A DNA stretch of 48,720 nt, from contig JAGXLR010000004.1 of the NCBI GenBank assembly GCA_018334555.1, positions 1 through 48,720 of the forward strand. Direction: 5' to 3'. The notes beneath the pieces are model-generated. The model was not told the origin of the DNA. It was given only the letters and a program-made list of their open reading frames with translations, and made no database searches. Origin of the DNA: Desulfobacterales bacterium (GTDB taxonomy: Bacteria; Desulfobacterota; Desulfobacteria; Desulfobacterales; Desulfosalsimonadaceae). Positions 1 through 7,803 of the stretch are shown here, in pieces; the first letter of the stretch is position 1, and each line of letters opens with the position of its first letter. Both the position numbers and the translations under genes were made by a program.

Positions 1-127
1 TTTGAAACCCTCCGGGATTTCCAATTTCACCGCATCTACTGCGTCAAATGATGTCTCGCATAGGCGCCTATAGCTCGACATCATTTTCCTTGTATCTGCG
101 GCAAACTTGAAAATCGCTCAATTTAGG
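1..127 (-). repeat. Family A MITE-like element, cut by window edge
   Basis: This is the reverse complement of the left part of the full copies at 7222-7430 and 30315-30522. The inner end is CGCTCAATTTAGG at 115-127. A nested hairpin is visible around the palindrome ATAGGCGCCTAT (60-71). The other terminus lies outside the window. Confidence 0.85.
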
Positions 128-204
128 ATAGAAAAACGTCGATTTTATAGGGGCTGACAAAGCCTTGCCCCATAAACTTTACGTTTATGGTAGATTTATT
201 TTAA

Positions 205-233
205 TTGCAGAACTTAAAATTAAATGTTATAAA
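205..233 (+). promoter_or_regulatory. Candidate extended -10 promoter
   Basis: TATAAA at 228-233 is preceded by TG at 225-226, giving an extended -10. A weak -35 (TTGCAG, 205-210) lies 17 bp upstream. It faces the exported protein gene at 326. Seen by eye only. Confidence 0.4.
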
Positions 234-253
234 AGCAAGCGTATCAATTTTTT

Positions 254-272
254 TGAACAATAGCATTGTTCA
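254..272. promoter_or_regulatory. Perfect 8-bp inverted repeat, candidate operator
   Basis: TGAACAAT-AGC-ATTGTTCA is a perfect dyad with a 3-bp spacer, just downstream of the predicted start site of the promoter at 205-233 and about 50 bp before the gene at 326. It could be an operator or a 5'UTR hairpin. There is no T-run after it, so it is not a terminator. Confidence 0.4.
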
Positions 273-325
273 GCAGCGTCCATTGAAATCTCATTAGTCT
301 AATTTTTCAACGAGGGGAACCGCTT

Positions 326-1372
326 ATGAAATTGACCGCACGGATTCTCTTACCTACACTTTTATCGTTTTTGTTTGTTTTCGTTTTCATGGGGCAGGGA
401 TTTGCCAAACCGACCTGCGGTATTTTATGGTTTTATCCGGATAAAGCGTTAACGGAGGACTTTGACAACACATTTATGACCAACCGCTATGCCCTTCTGC
501 TCGATCAGTTAAATATCTATGATGTGCTCCCCCCCGAGCAGATCGAGCAGGCAATCGGTGCCGAGCAGATGGTCGAACCCTGCAGGGAGAAGGCATGTGC
601 AATCGACATTGGGAAAAAGGCGAATGCCGATTATATGATTTACGGAACCGTAGGCCATGTCGGTAAACTATACTCCCTGGAGACGAATTTTGTTAATGTC
701 GAAACGAATAATGTTGTAAATTCTTGTGTTACCGATTTTGAGGGTACCCCGGAGGCGTTTATTAAAGAGGCGCCGCCCCACAACATCCGTACTTTGCTTA
801 ATGTCCAACAAACACCGCCCGATTGGGGGGCCCCGACTAAACCGCTGGATATAGCGGAAGAAGAAGAAAAAGTCGAAAAGCCGAAGCCGAAAAAGCCGGC
901 ACCGAAGAAAAAGCCGGCGGCCAAAAAAGAGCCAAAGATCAAAAAAGAGCCGAAGGCCGAGCCGAAAGGAGAAAAGGCCCTTTACTTCGGGCCCCGGATC
1001 GGCGGCGGGCTGAGCGATCAGGGGGTTGCCGAGTTCGGGGTCGGATTCGAGGTCCAGTATACCCATTTCTCACTTACCCTCATGGGAAATGATGACGGCT
1101 TTAGCGGCGGCATCTCCTATTATCTTAATGCCACGGGGGACTCGCCCTATTTGGCGATTATGGGCCTTTACTATGACCAGAGCAGCGGAACCGACGAGAT
1201 CGGACGAATTATTGGGCTCATGGGCGGTTATCGATACCATATAATGGAACACCTGGATATCAATGCCAGTATTGGTATCGGATACAACAACTGGGACGAA
1301 ACCGAAGGGGATCGGGACGGGGACGAAGAATGCGTTCCGCTCGGAATGATATCCTTCGGCTACATGTTTTAA
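326..1372 (+). CDS. Exported protein with Lys/Pro-rich linker and C-terminal beta-barrel-like domain
   Basis: I do not recognise a named family. The 348-residue product starts with a clear Sec signal peptide (Lys-3, hydrophobic core to about residue 25, cleavage near GFA-KP). Residues about 30-165 form a mixed alpha/beta region with several cysteines, similar in feel to periplasmic domains that precede outer-membrane barrels. Residues about 178-220 are a Lys/Pro/Ala/Glu-rich low-complexity linker, probably spanning periplasm or peptidoglycan. Residues 220-348 alternate glycine and aromatic residues (YFGPRIGGG, GISYYL, GGYRYHI) and end in F, as outer-membrane barrel proteins often do. An SD-like GAGGGGAA precedes the ATG. 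The gene is monocistronic: it has its own promoter candidate and a strong terminator at 1443. An outer-membrane location is inferred from composition. Confidence 0.75.
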   Translation: MKLTARILLPTLLSFLFVFVFMGQGFAKPTCGILWFYPDKALTEDFDNTFMTNRYALLLDQLNIYDVLPPEQIEQAIGAEQMVEPCREKACAIDIGKKANADYMIYGTVGHVGKLYSLETNFVNVETNNVVNSCVTDFEGTPEAFIKEAPPHNIRTLLNVQQTPPDWGAPTKPLDIAEEEEKVEKPKPKKPAPKKKPAAKKEPKIKKEPKAEPKGEKALYFGPRIGGGLSDQGVAEFGVGFEVQYTHFSLTLMGNDDGFSGGISYYLNATGDSPYLAIMGLYYDQSSGTDEIGRIIGLMGGYRYHIMEHLDINASIGIGYNNWDETEGDRDGDEECVPLGMISFGYMF

Positions 1373-1442
1373 AGCGACCAGAAAAACCTGCCGACTTGCG
1401 TCCTCTGACGTTTGAATGAAAAGACACAGAAAAGCTGTGCGG

Positions 1443-1485
1443 GGCTGCTTGAATCCTTATTAACCGATTCAAGCAGCCTTTTTTT
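1443..1485 (+). terminator. Strong rho-independent terminator
   Basis: A perfect 13-bp stem (1443-1455 with 1466-1478, arm GGCTGCTTGAATC) has a 10-nt loop and is followed by seven T residues. It ends the transcript of the gene at 326. Confidence 0.9.
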
Positions 1486-1561
1486 ATCCTATCGCCCCGC
1501 TACCGCCCCCATTTTTCATTTTGGATGAAATCATTGACAGAAGTGCTCCTTTTTTCTAATA

Positions 1562-1666
1562 CCTAAACGGAGCGCTTCAAATCTTTCAACTTTTTGTTTT
1601 TTTCTATTATTTTAAAGGACTTCAATCAATTCTAGCTTTAAAAATTTGAAAATCGCTCAGTTTAGG
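1562..1666. repeat. Degenerate family A MITE-like element with 5-bp target duplication
   Basis: The ends CCTAAACGGAGCG (left) and CGCTCAGTTTAGG (right) match family A termini. The 105-bp interior is AT-rich and lacks the nested hairpin. It is flanked by a perfect direct repeat TAATA (1557-1561 and 1667-1671), as expected of a transposed insertion. The rest of the 1373-1745 gap holds only the terminator and the leader of the next gene. Confidence 0.75.
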
Positions 1667-1745
1667 TAATAAATTATTTTCGCCTGCGATGGTTGACGAC
1701 AACCCCCGGCTACGGAGTTGCCGATAATAATAGACGGAGGACGTA

Positions 1746-2174
1746 TTGTATTCCAAAATTCTTGTTCTGCAGTTCCCCAGTGGCGAGGTCAAAAAACCCG
1801 TTGTGTGCTACTTGACCAAGTATTATGACCTGTCGTTCAATATCCTGAAGGCCACAATTTTTCCGCGCAAGGAAGGGATCATGGTGCTTGAGCTCTCGGG
1901 TTCCAAAAAAAACTTTAAAAACGGGGTCCAATACTTAAAGAACCAGGGTGTTGTGGTGAAAAACGCCTCCCAGGAGGTCACCCGGGATAACTCAAAATGT
2001 ATTCATTGCGGCGCCTGTACGGCTGTTTGCCCCACCGGCGCGCTCTCTATCAAACGCCCCGAAATGTGGGTGGCCTTTGATCAGAAAAAATGCAGTGTAT
2101 GCGAGCTTTGTGTTCGGGCCTGTCCGACCCGGGCAATGAAGATCCAGCCCTCATCAGAAACCTTTTTTGAGTGA
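1746..2174 (+). CDS. NIL-domain 2[4Fe-4S] ferredoxin
   Basis: This is a 142-residue electron carrier. Residues about 3-78 match the NIL domain, a small regulatory-type fold also found on methionine ABC transporter ATPases and on ferredoxins linked to sulfur/methionine metabolism. Residues about 83-135 carry two classical CxxCxxCxxxCP clusters (KCIHCGACTAVCP and KCSVCELCVRACP). The start is TTG at 1746, chosen because GGAGG at 1736-1740 sits 5 nt upstream and no ATG is well placed. The stop overlaps the start of mnmA in a GTGATG junction, so translation is probably coupled. The context suggests it supplies electrons or helps handle sulfur for the tRNA-modifying enzymes downstream. That role is inferred. 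Confidence 0.9.
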   Translation: MYSKILVLQFPSGEVKKPVVCYLTKYYDLSFNILKATIFPRKEGIMVLELSGSKKNFKNGVQYLKNQGVVVKNASQEVTRDNSKCIHCGACTAVCPTGALSIKRPEMWVAFDQKKCSVCELCVRACPTRAMKIQPSSETFFE

Positions 2175-3259
2175 TGCAAACCACCGCAGTTGCGCTTAGC
2201 GGCGGCGTCGACTCCATGGTTGCCGCCTATCTATTGAAAAAATCCGGCCGCCCTGTTTTCGGCATCCATTTTTTGTCAGGCTATGAAACCCCCGAGGCCG
2301 AAGACGTATATAAAGGCGAATATCCGGATTCGGGCATACTCGACCTGCCGAAGACCCATCCGCTCTCAGCGCTAAAAGACATGCTGGGCATTGAAATATG
2401 GGCTCTCGACTGTCGCCGGACGTTTAGACAAAAAATTGTCGACTACTTCATTGATGCCTATTTGAAGGGAGAGACGCCCAACCCGTGCATGGTCTGCAAT
2501 TTCGTCATAAAATTCGGTCTAATGCTGGAGGCGGCAAGGCAAAAAGGGGCCTCGCAGCTCGCTACCGGCCATTATGCCATTTGTGAAAAGCTCACGCAGA
2601 ACCGCTATGGCTTAAAAAAGGGCCATGATAAAGGCAAAGAGCAATCCTATTTTTTGGCCATGTTGAGCCAGACCCAACTGGCCCATGCATATTTTCCCCT
2701 GGGTCGGCTGACCAAGGAAGGGGTCAGCCGGATAGCCGCATCCAATAAACTTGAGCCGGTTTCCGGACATGAGAGCCAGGATATTTGCTTCATAAAAAAC
2801 ATGCATTACAGCCACTTTCTGGCCGAACACGCGGGGCTTGAACCGGCGCCGGGGGAGATCGTCGATGTTCACGGCCGGTACCTGGGGCAGCACCAGGGCC
2901 TCTATCGCTATACCATCGGCCAGCGCCGGGGCATCAACAGCCCCTCCACCGAACCCTATTACGTGATCCGCCTGGATACGAAGAATAATCGACTGGTTGT
3001 CGGCTTTAAAAAAGATTTATACCGATATGAATGCAAAATTCATCGGGTCAACTGGATGCGCCGAAGGCCCGAAAAATCCATGCATGTGATGACCAAAATC
3101 CGATATCGCCATGATCCGGCGCCTTCAGAAATTATTCCAACAGGCCAAGACACAGCGATGATTCGTTTTTCCCGGCCGCAACCGGCCGTCACACCCGGGC
3201 AGGCCGCGGTATGCTATGAGGGCGATCAGCTAGCTGCCGGGGGATGGATTTATGATTGA
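2171..3259 (+). CDS. mnmA: tRNA-specific 2-thiouridylase MnmA, CxxC type
   Basis: Catalyses ATP-dependent 2-thiolation of wobble U34 in Glu, Gln and Lys tRNAs in the cytoplasm. The 362-residue product is of normal family length. It has the PP-loop SGGVDS (residues 10-15), the NPCMVCN motif with C106 and C109, the substrate-positioning ATGHYA segment, and C206 in the SQDICF motif. The N-terminal motif has Cys where E. coli MnmA has Asp, so three cysteines are available, as in [4Fe-4S]-dependent thiolases such as TtuA and TtcA. The start is either GTG 2171 or ATG 2174; both overlap the ferredoxin stop. It overlaps mtaB by 8 bp. No IscS or TusA partner is encoded nearby. Confidence 0.95.
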   Translation: MMQTTAVALSGGVDSMVAAYLLKKSGRPVFGIHFLSGYETPEAEDVYKGEYPDSGILDLPKTHPLSALKDMLGIEIWALDCRRTFRQKIVDYFIDAYLKGETPNPCMVCNFVIKFGLMLEAARQKGASQLATGHYAICEKLTQNRYGLKKGHDKGKEQSYFLAMLSQTQLAHAYFPLGRLTKEGVSRIAASNKLEPVSGHESQDICFIKNMHYSHFLAEHAGLEPAPGEIVDVHGRYLGQHQGLYRYTIGQRRGINSPSTEPYYVIRLDTKNNRLVVGFKKDLYRYECKIHRVNWMRRRPEKSMHVMTKIRYRHDPAPSEIIPTGQDTAMIRFSRPQPAVTPGQAAVCYEGDQLAAGGWIYD

Positions 3260-4583
3260 AGGTTCTCCTCCGAGATACCGGGTAACCACACTGGGATGCC
3301 GCGTCAACCAGTATGAGTCCGAATCCATTGCCGCGGCTTTGCGGCTAAACGGCTGGTCCCATGCCGAAAAACCGCATCATCCCGATCTGTTTATTATCAA
3401 CACCTGTACGGTCACCGCCAAGGCCGCCATGCAGTCCAGGCAGGCCGTACGGCATGCCATCAGGGAGTTTCCCCGCGCCGCCATACTGGTCACCGGCTGC
3501 TATGCCCAGTCAGAACCGGAGGTGTTTGCCGAAATTGCAGGCGTCGATTTTATCGTTGGGAATGCGGATAAGCACCGTATTCCCGAAATCGTCGCACGGA
3601 GGCCTTCTGAACGCACAGCCAGACCGCAGATTATCTGTCATCCGGTTAACAAACTTCGCAAGTTCGAGCCGACCCCTTTGCCGGCGACCCATTGCCGGGC
3701 CCGCCCCTATTTGAAAATCCAGGACGGCTGCGAGGATTTCTGCACGTATTGTATCGTTCCCTATACCCGAGGGCCGAGCCGAAGCCTGCCCCCGGATATC
3801 GTGATGGAGAGAATCTCCCGGCTTTCTGCCGGGGGGGCCAGGGAAGCCGTTCTGACCGGCATTCACCTGGGCCGATACGGGCGCGAGCTGTCGCCGCAAA
3901 CAAGCCTGTATGGCCTGCTCCAAAGGATAGACGCCGCCGATGCCATTGACCGCATTCGTCTGAGCTCGATTGAACCCGCCGAACTCTCCGGGGAAATTAT
4001 TCAGATGGCGGCCGCAAACCGGCGTATCCGTCCGCATTTCCATATTCCTTTGCAAAGCGGGGATAAGGCCATACTTGAAAAAATGAAACGCCCGTACACG
4101 CCGGAGTTTTTCAAAGCGCTGGTCGTTTCCATACGGGAAAATCTTGCAGATGCCGCAGTCGGTGTGGATGTGCTGGTGGGCTTTCCCGGAGAGGATGAAC
4201 AGGCGTTCGCCCGAACTTTCAGCTTTCTGGAATCGCTGCCGATTACCTATCTGCATGTCTTCCCCTTTTCACCCCGGCGAAAAACCCCGGCCAGTCGTTA
4301 TCCGGATCAAGTCGCGCCAAAAACTATTAAGGAGCGATGCGCCCGGCTTCGCCGGCTCGGTCAGTCCAAAAAAACCGAATTCTATCAAAAACAGACGGGG
4401 CGAACGGTTGAGGTCATTCTCGAGGACAAACGGGAGCCATCTTCCGGCCGGCTAAAAGGGGTAAGCGCCAATTACCTTAATGTATTTACAGACGGATCAA
4501 ATAGGTATAAGAATAAGCGGGTAAAATGCCGGCTCACCGGTCCCGTTCTTCCGCATGCGATAGTTGGGAAAATTGTCGAATAG
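3252..4583 (+). CDS. mtaB: tRNA t6A37 methylthiotransferase MtaB
   Basis: This radical-SAM enzyme adds a methylthio group to N6-threonylcarbamoyladenosine at position 37 of ANN-decoding tRNAs, giving ms2t6A. The N-terminal UPF0004 domain carries three Fe-S cysteines (C16 in LGCRVNQ, C52 in NTCTVT, C83 in TGCYAQ). The radical-SAM core has CxxxCxxC (C160, C164, C167 in GCEDFCTYCIVPYTRG). The C-terminal 65 residues look like a TRAM RNA-binding domain. At 443 residues, the LGCRVNQ motif and lack of an extended N-terminus favour MtaB over MiaB or RimO. It overlaps mnmA by 8 bp, making a ferredoxin-mnmA-mtaB operon devoted to tRNA sulfur chemistry. Confidence 0.92.
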   Translation: MIEGSPPRYRVTTLGCRVNQYESESIAAALRLNGWSHAEKPHHPDLFIINTCTVTAKAAMQSRQAVRHAIREFPRAAILVTGCYAQSEPEVFAEIAGVDFIVGNADKHRIPEIVARRPSERTARPQIICHPVNKLRKFEPTPLPATHCRARPYLKIQDGCEDFCTYCIVPYTRGPSRSLPPDIVMERISRLSAGGAREAVLTGIHLGRYGRELSPQTSLYGLLQRIDAADAIDRIRLSSIEPAELSGEIIQMAAANRRIRPHFHIPLQSGDKAILEKMKRPYTPEFFKALVVSIRENLADAAVGVDVLVGFPGEDEQAFARTFSFLESLPITYLHVFPFSPRRKTPASRYPDQVAPKTIKERCARLRRLGQSKKTEFYQKQTGRTVEVILEDKREPSSGRLKGVSANYLNVFTDGSNRYKNKRVKCRLTGPVLPHAIVGKIVE

Positions 4584-4714
4584 TCGCGTAAGGAACTTCG
4601 GGTATTAGGTATTGGGTATTAGGTTAAAAAATCAAAAGCTTAGTGCCTTAGTGCCTTTACCTTGTAACAAAAGTTACTTTTAAATTCGGTCCCGGGCGCG
4701 GTCCGGGGGGAACA

Positions 4715-4919
4715 CTTCTAAGGAACTCGACAATATTTAATATTATCTTAGAAGCTTCCGCTGCTGTCATTCCGAGAAACGAAAGTGACGAGGAATCTTG
4801 ATTGTTAAAGATTTCTCGCTACCGCTCGAAATGACAATGCGGAGGCTTTTCAGAGTTATTTTCTGCAAAAATGGTGCGCCAGCGCAATAAATCGCTTTTT
4901 ACGAAGCCATCAAAATTTG
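4715..4919 (+). repeat. Family C dispersed repeat, copy 1
   Basis: About 205 bp, nearly identical to 42891-43093 and related to 28564-28792. It opens with an inverted pair CTTCTAAG/CTTAGAAG around an AT-rich core. It continues with an imperfect dyad (TGTCATTCCGAG against CTCGAAATGACA) and ends in CGCTTTTTACGAAGCCATCAA, the terminus shared with family B. Just upstream (4607-4635) are short degenerate units such as GGTATTGGGTATTAGG. No gene is visible in the 4584-4947 gap. Confidence 0.85.
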
Positions 4920-4947
4920 TGAAATCTGAAAAACGGAAAGGAGAGAC

Positions 4948-5349
4948 ATGAACACCGCTGAACAATCCGAAAAGAGGACCTACTCGATTTCTGATCTTGC
5001 TGATGAACTCGACATCAGCACCCGCGCCATCCGGTTTTATGAGGAAAAGGGGTTGATCCTGCCCCAACGCACAAACGGCAACCACCGAATATATCGACGG
5101 CGCGACCGGGCCCGGTTGAAGCTTATCCTGCGGGGCAAGCGGCTCGGGTACTCCCTCGATGAGATCGCTGAGATGATCGGTATGGCGGAATTTGACATGG
5201 ATGAAATCGACCAGCTGAAAAAAAGCCTTTCCTACGGGGATAAAAAATTAAAGGAAATCGATGAACGGATGGAGGAGCTGCAGATTTTAAAACAGGATAT
5301 CCTGGCCATAAGGGAAAAAATCGTGTGCCGACTGGCCGAAATCGAATAG
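4948..5349 (+). CDS. MerR-family transcriptional regulator
   Basis: A 133-residue DNA-binding regulator. Residues about 10-78 form the MerR winged HTH (YSISDLADELDISTRAIRFYE, then a wing with NGNHRIYRRRDRARL). Residues about 90-130 form the usual antiparallel coiled-coil dimerisation helix. No cysteines suggest metal or redox sensing in the short C-terminal region, so the ligand is unknown. MerR proteins of this size beside acyl-CoA genes (LiuR-like) often control branched-chain or fatty acid catabolism, which fits the island downstream; that link is inference. AGGAGAG lies 6 nt before the ATG. It converges with the TetR gene, with 17 bp between stops. Confidence 0.9.
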   Translation: MNTAEQSEKRTYSISDLADELDISTRAIRFYEEKGLILPQRTNGNHRIYRRRDRARLKLILRGKRLGYSLDEIAEMIGMAEFDMDEIDQLKKSLSYGDKKLKEIDERMEELQILKQDILAIREKIVCRLAEIE

Positions 5350-5366
5350 TTTGAATAGCCCTCGGT

Positions 5367-5984
5367 TCACACAAAGGCCGAGAGGTTGAAAAATTTCAGC
5401 GTCTCCTTGGCCTCCCGGCGATATTCTTCCCGATCGACCCCCAGCATCGGTCGGAAAAAATTTTCTCCGGAGACAAAATTATGGATGGCGTTCATAATTG
5501 AGAGGACCTTCATCTTGGCATCCAGAGGGACATTTTTCCGTTCATCGGCGAGCCCCATTGAATATGCAATATCAGAAATAAATTCAGGAACTTGAAAATC
5601 AAGCTGGCTGCCATGCCGGGTTTTCGTGAAATAACGGAAAAGGGTCAGGTTGGATATCTCCGGATGCTCGAACAAATAATCAGACATTTCGTCAATGGCG
5701 ATTTCGATGCGTTCGGCAAGCACCCGCCCATGGATTATCTTTTCGACCTCGATCAGTTTCTTGCGCATGCCTTCATTGATATCGCGAATAACGGCCTCAT
5801 ATAGATCCCCCTTTTCCCCCCAGTGATAATAAAGGGTTGATATATCGATTTCCACGGCCTTTGCGATCATTCGGGTGGTGGTTCCGTGGAATCCGTATTC
5901 CCCAAAAATTTTACGGGCCGCAAATAGAATTCTGGCCTTCATTGAGTCCGGATTCTGTTTTGCTTTTTCAAGGGACGATGCCAT
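5367..5984 (-). CDS. TetR/AcrR-family transcriptional regulator
   Basis: A 205-residue one-component repressor. The N-terminal HTH is typical: residues about 15-60 include ILFAARKIFGEYGFHGTTT and the recognition part STLYYHWGEKGDLYEAVI. The remaining 140 residues are the helical ligand-binding/dimer domain, which is not diagnostic. It lies 51 bp downstream of the racemase gene on the same strand and is probably cotranscribed with it, reading away from the catabolic operon. This is the classical place for a repressor of a divergent lipid/CoA operon. A likely target is the CCATCA array at 7433-7648, and the likely inducer is an acyl-CoA intermediate. Both are inferred. Confidence 0.9.
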   Translation of the reverse strand: MASSLEKAKQNPDSMKARILFAARKIFGEYGFHGTTTRMIAKAVEIDISTLYYHWGEKGDLYEAVIRDINEGMRKKLIEVEKIIHGRVLAERIEIAIDEMSDYLFEHPEISNLTLFRYFTKTRHGSQLDFQVPEFISDIAYSMGLADERKNVPLDAKMKVLSIMNAIHNFVSGENFFRPMLGVDREEYRREAKETLKFFNLSAFV

Positions 5985-6035
5985 TACAGGTCATTTTCCT
6001 TTCTGCTGTTTTCCCCGCTCTGGATAAAGCCGGTC

Positions 6036-7184
6036 TTATATCACACCCTGATTCTTAAATTCATCAATTTTCTGATCCGTATAGCCAAATTCTTTCAATA
6101 TGCTTACCGTATCCTGGCCGAAGCCCGGGGGCGATGTTTTAATGCGGCCCGGCGTCTGGCTCAATTTTACGGGAATACCCAGCGCCTTGCGGGGCTTTGC
6201 GTCCGGATATGAAAGTTCCACAACCATTTGTCTTTCTTTGAACAGCTCTGATGCCAACGCCTCATCAGGCGTACGCACCGGGGCCCAACAGATTTCCAGG
6301 CCGGCCAGCTCGTCTTCCCACTCAGCCAGGGATTTGGACCTGAACTTCTCCCGCATAAAGGCTTTGATTTCCTCCCGCTTCTCCTCATCATACTGCAGCG
6401 ACCCGTATTGCGGCACCTCAAAAAAATCGCAGAGTTTCTGCCAAAAACGGTTTTCCACTGCGCCGATGGATAAGTATCGCTGATCCGAGGTTTCATAAGT
6501 ATTATAGCAGGCATACCGATGGGAAAGAAGGGAATCGGCGCGTTTCAAGGGGAGGCCCGTCAACTCTTTCAGATGAACGGCCATCGAGAGGAGGCTAAAG
6601 GAGCCGTCCGTCATCGAAATGTCTATATATTGGCCTTTACCGGTAGCGTTTCTGGCATGAAGGGCCAGTAAAATGCCGATCACCCCGTTCATGCCGCCCC
6701 CGGCAATGTCAGCGATCTGGATCCCCGGAATGCTGGGCGGACGATCCTTTTCCCCGATGAGATCAAGCACACCGGCAACACTCAAATAGTTGGCATCATG
6801 GCCGGGTATCCCCCTAAAGGGTCCGGTTTGCCCGTAGCCGGTAATCGAGCAGTAGATGATCTTCGGGTTGACTGCGGATACGGCCTCATAATCAACCCCC
6901 AAACGCTTGGTCACCCCCGGCCGGAAGCCTTCAAGCAAAACGTCTGCGGATTGAACGAGGTGAAAGAACACCCGGCGCCCCGCCTCGGATTTTAAATTAA
7001 GGGTCATATGGGACTTATTCCGGTACACCGCTGACCCCCCCCCGGCTTCGGCCGCAAAGCGCTTGTCTTCGACGGCGATTACCCGGGCGCCGTGATCCGC
7101 AAGAACCATTGAGCAATACGGGCCGGGAAGCAAACGGGAAAGATCGATAACCGTGATTCCTGACAATGCACCTTGGTCGCTCAT
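6036..7184 (-). CDS. CaiB/BaiF-fold enzyme, probable alpha-methylacyl-CoA racemase
   Basis: The fold is that of family III CoA-transferases (LLPGPYCSMVLADHGARVI, NLKSEAGR, LLEGFRPGVTKRLG). The active site points to a racemase: GHDANYL gives H129, IADIAGGG gives D159 and GAVENRF gives E244. These correspond, with an offset of three, to the His126/Asp156/Glu241 set of the Mycobacterium tuberculosis racemase MCR. The enzyme would interconvert 2R- and 2S-methylacyl-CoAs so that the S-form can enter beta-oxidation. At 382 residues it fits AMACR size. A GGAGG lies 7 nt before the ATG. It is divergent from the beta-oxidation operon and followed by a TetR gene. The alternative, a formyl/succinyl-CoA transferase, is less likely but cannot be excluded by eye. 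Confidence 0.8.
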   Translation of the reverse strand: MSDQGALSGITVIDLSRLLPGPYCSMVLADHGARVIAVEDKRFAAEAGGGSAVYRNKSHMTLNLKSEAGRRVFFHLVQSADVLLEGFRPGVTKRLGVDYEAVSAVNPKIIYCSITGYGQTGPFRGIPGHDANYLSVAGVLDLIGEKDRPPSIPGIQIADIAGGGMNGVIGILLALHARNATGKGQYIDISMTDGSFSLLSMAVHLKELTGLPLKRADSLLSHRYACYNTYETSDQRYLSIGAVENRFWQKLCDFFEVPQYGSLQYDEEKREEIKAFMREKFRSKSLAEWEDELAGLEICWAPVRTPDEALASELFKERQMVVELSYPDAKPRKALGIPVKLSQTPGRIKTSPPGFGQDTVSILKEFGYTDQKIDEFKNQGVI

Positions 7185-7221
7185 ATCGCCTCCGTGCCAT
7201 TCGATTCTACATAATGTTTCA

Positions 7222-7430
7222 CCTAAATTGAGCGATTTTCAAGTTTGCCGCAGATACAAGGAAAATGATGTCGAGCAATAGGCGCCTATGCGAGACATCA
7301 TTTGACGCAGTAGATGCGGTGAAATTGGAAATCCCGGAGGGTTTCAAATTTTTTGATTTAAAAAATATTCCAATATCCTAAAAATAAAATAAAAATTAAA
7401 CCTTCAAAAAATTGAAACGCTCAATTTAGG
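7222..7430 (+). repeat. Family A MITE-like element, full length
   Basis: A 209-bp element with perfect 13-bp terminal inverted repeats CCTAAATTGAGCG/CGCTCAATTTAGG (14 bp counting the outer A/T). The left half holds a nested foldback of about 36-nt arms centred on ATAGGCGCCTAT. The right half is AT-rich. The flanks TTTCA/TTCCA are an imperfect 5-bp direct repeat. It lies in the divergent promoter region between the racemase gene and the main catabolic operon. Confidence 0.88.
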
Positions 7431-7432
7431 TT

Positions 7433-7648
7433 CCATCAAACGATCGATTCCATCAATTGATTGATACCTAACCTATCCATTAATTTTTATCAAGTCAACA
7501 GAATTTGATGGGACCATAAAAATCGGCCATCATTTAAAAAACCTTTTGACACGGGAAGTAAAAAATCATATTCTTTTCCCCATCATTTGATGGAATAAAA
7601 TGATGTGAAAAAAAGCTGTAATTCCTACAGCAAAATTTTATACCATCA
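7433..7648. promoter_or_regulatory. Array of CCATCA/TGATGG half-sites
   Basis: Seven CCATCA half-sites on one strand or the other lie at 7433, 7450, 7506 (reverse), 7527, 7580, 7588 (reverse) and 7643. Two of them form the dyad CCATCA-TT-TGATGG at 7580-7593. About 0.1 would be expected by chance in this length. The array surrounds the promoter candidate at 7546-7574, as an operator for the TetR or MerR protein would. Confidence 0.5.
7546..7574 (+). promoter_or_regulatory. Sigma70-type promoter of the catabolic operon
   Basis: TTGACA (7546-7551) is followed after exactly 17 bp by TATTCT (7569-7574). The expected start site falls in the dyad CCATCATTTGATGG (7580-7593), a typical repressor geometry. 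The leader to the first ATG is about 220 nt. Confidence 0.6.
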
Positions 7649-7803
7649 ATAAAGCATCTTGTACCGAAATTCGGAGCGTTTACCTTCAGTTTCAAATTTT
7701 ATCTACAACCCATTCGCTAATCATCCGATAAAATAACATATGCAGATCAACCCGCGGTTATCCATATTAACCCAAATCCTTTGACAAACAAGGAGGAATC
7801 GAC

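Noticed and set aside
4607-4919. Possible CRISPR array or ERIC-type gene regulator in the repeat-rich gaps
   Set aside because: The repeats are dispersed single copies of 100-200 bp with inverted ends. They are not regularly spaced direct repeats with unique spacers, and no cas gene is present.
6036-7184. Benzylsuccinate-type CoA-transferase (BbsE/F) as part of an anaerobic toluene/alkylsuccinate pathway
   Set aside because: There is only one subunit-type gene, it carries the racemase-like H/D/E set, and no glycyl-radical synthase or BbsG/H homologue set is present. Not excluded, but less supported.
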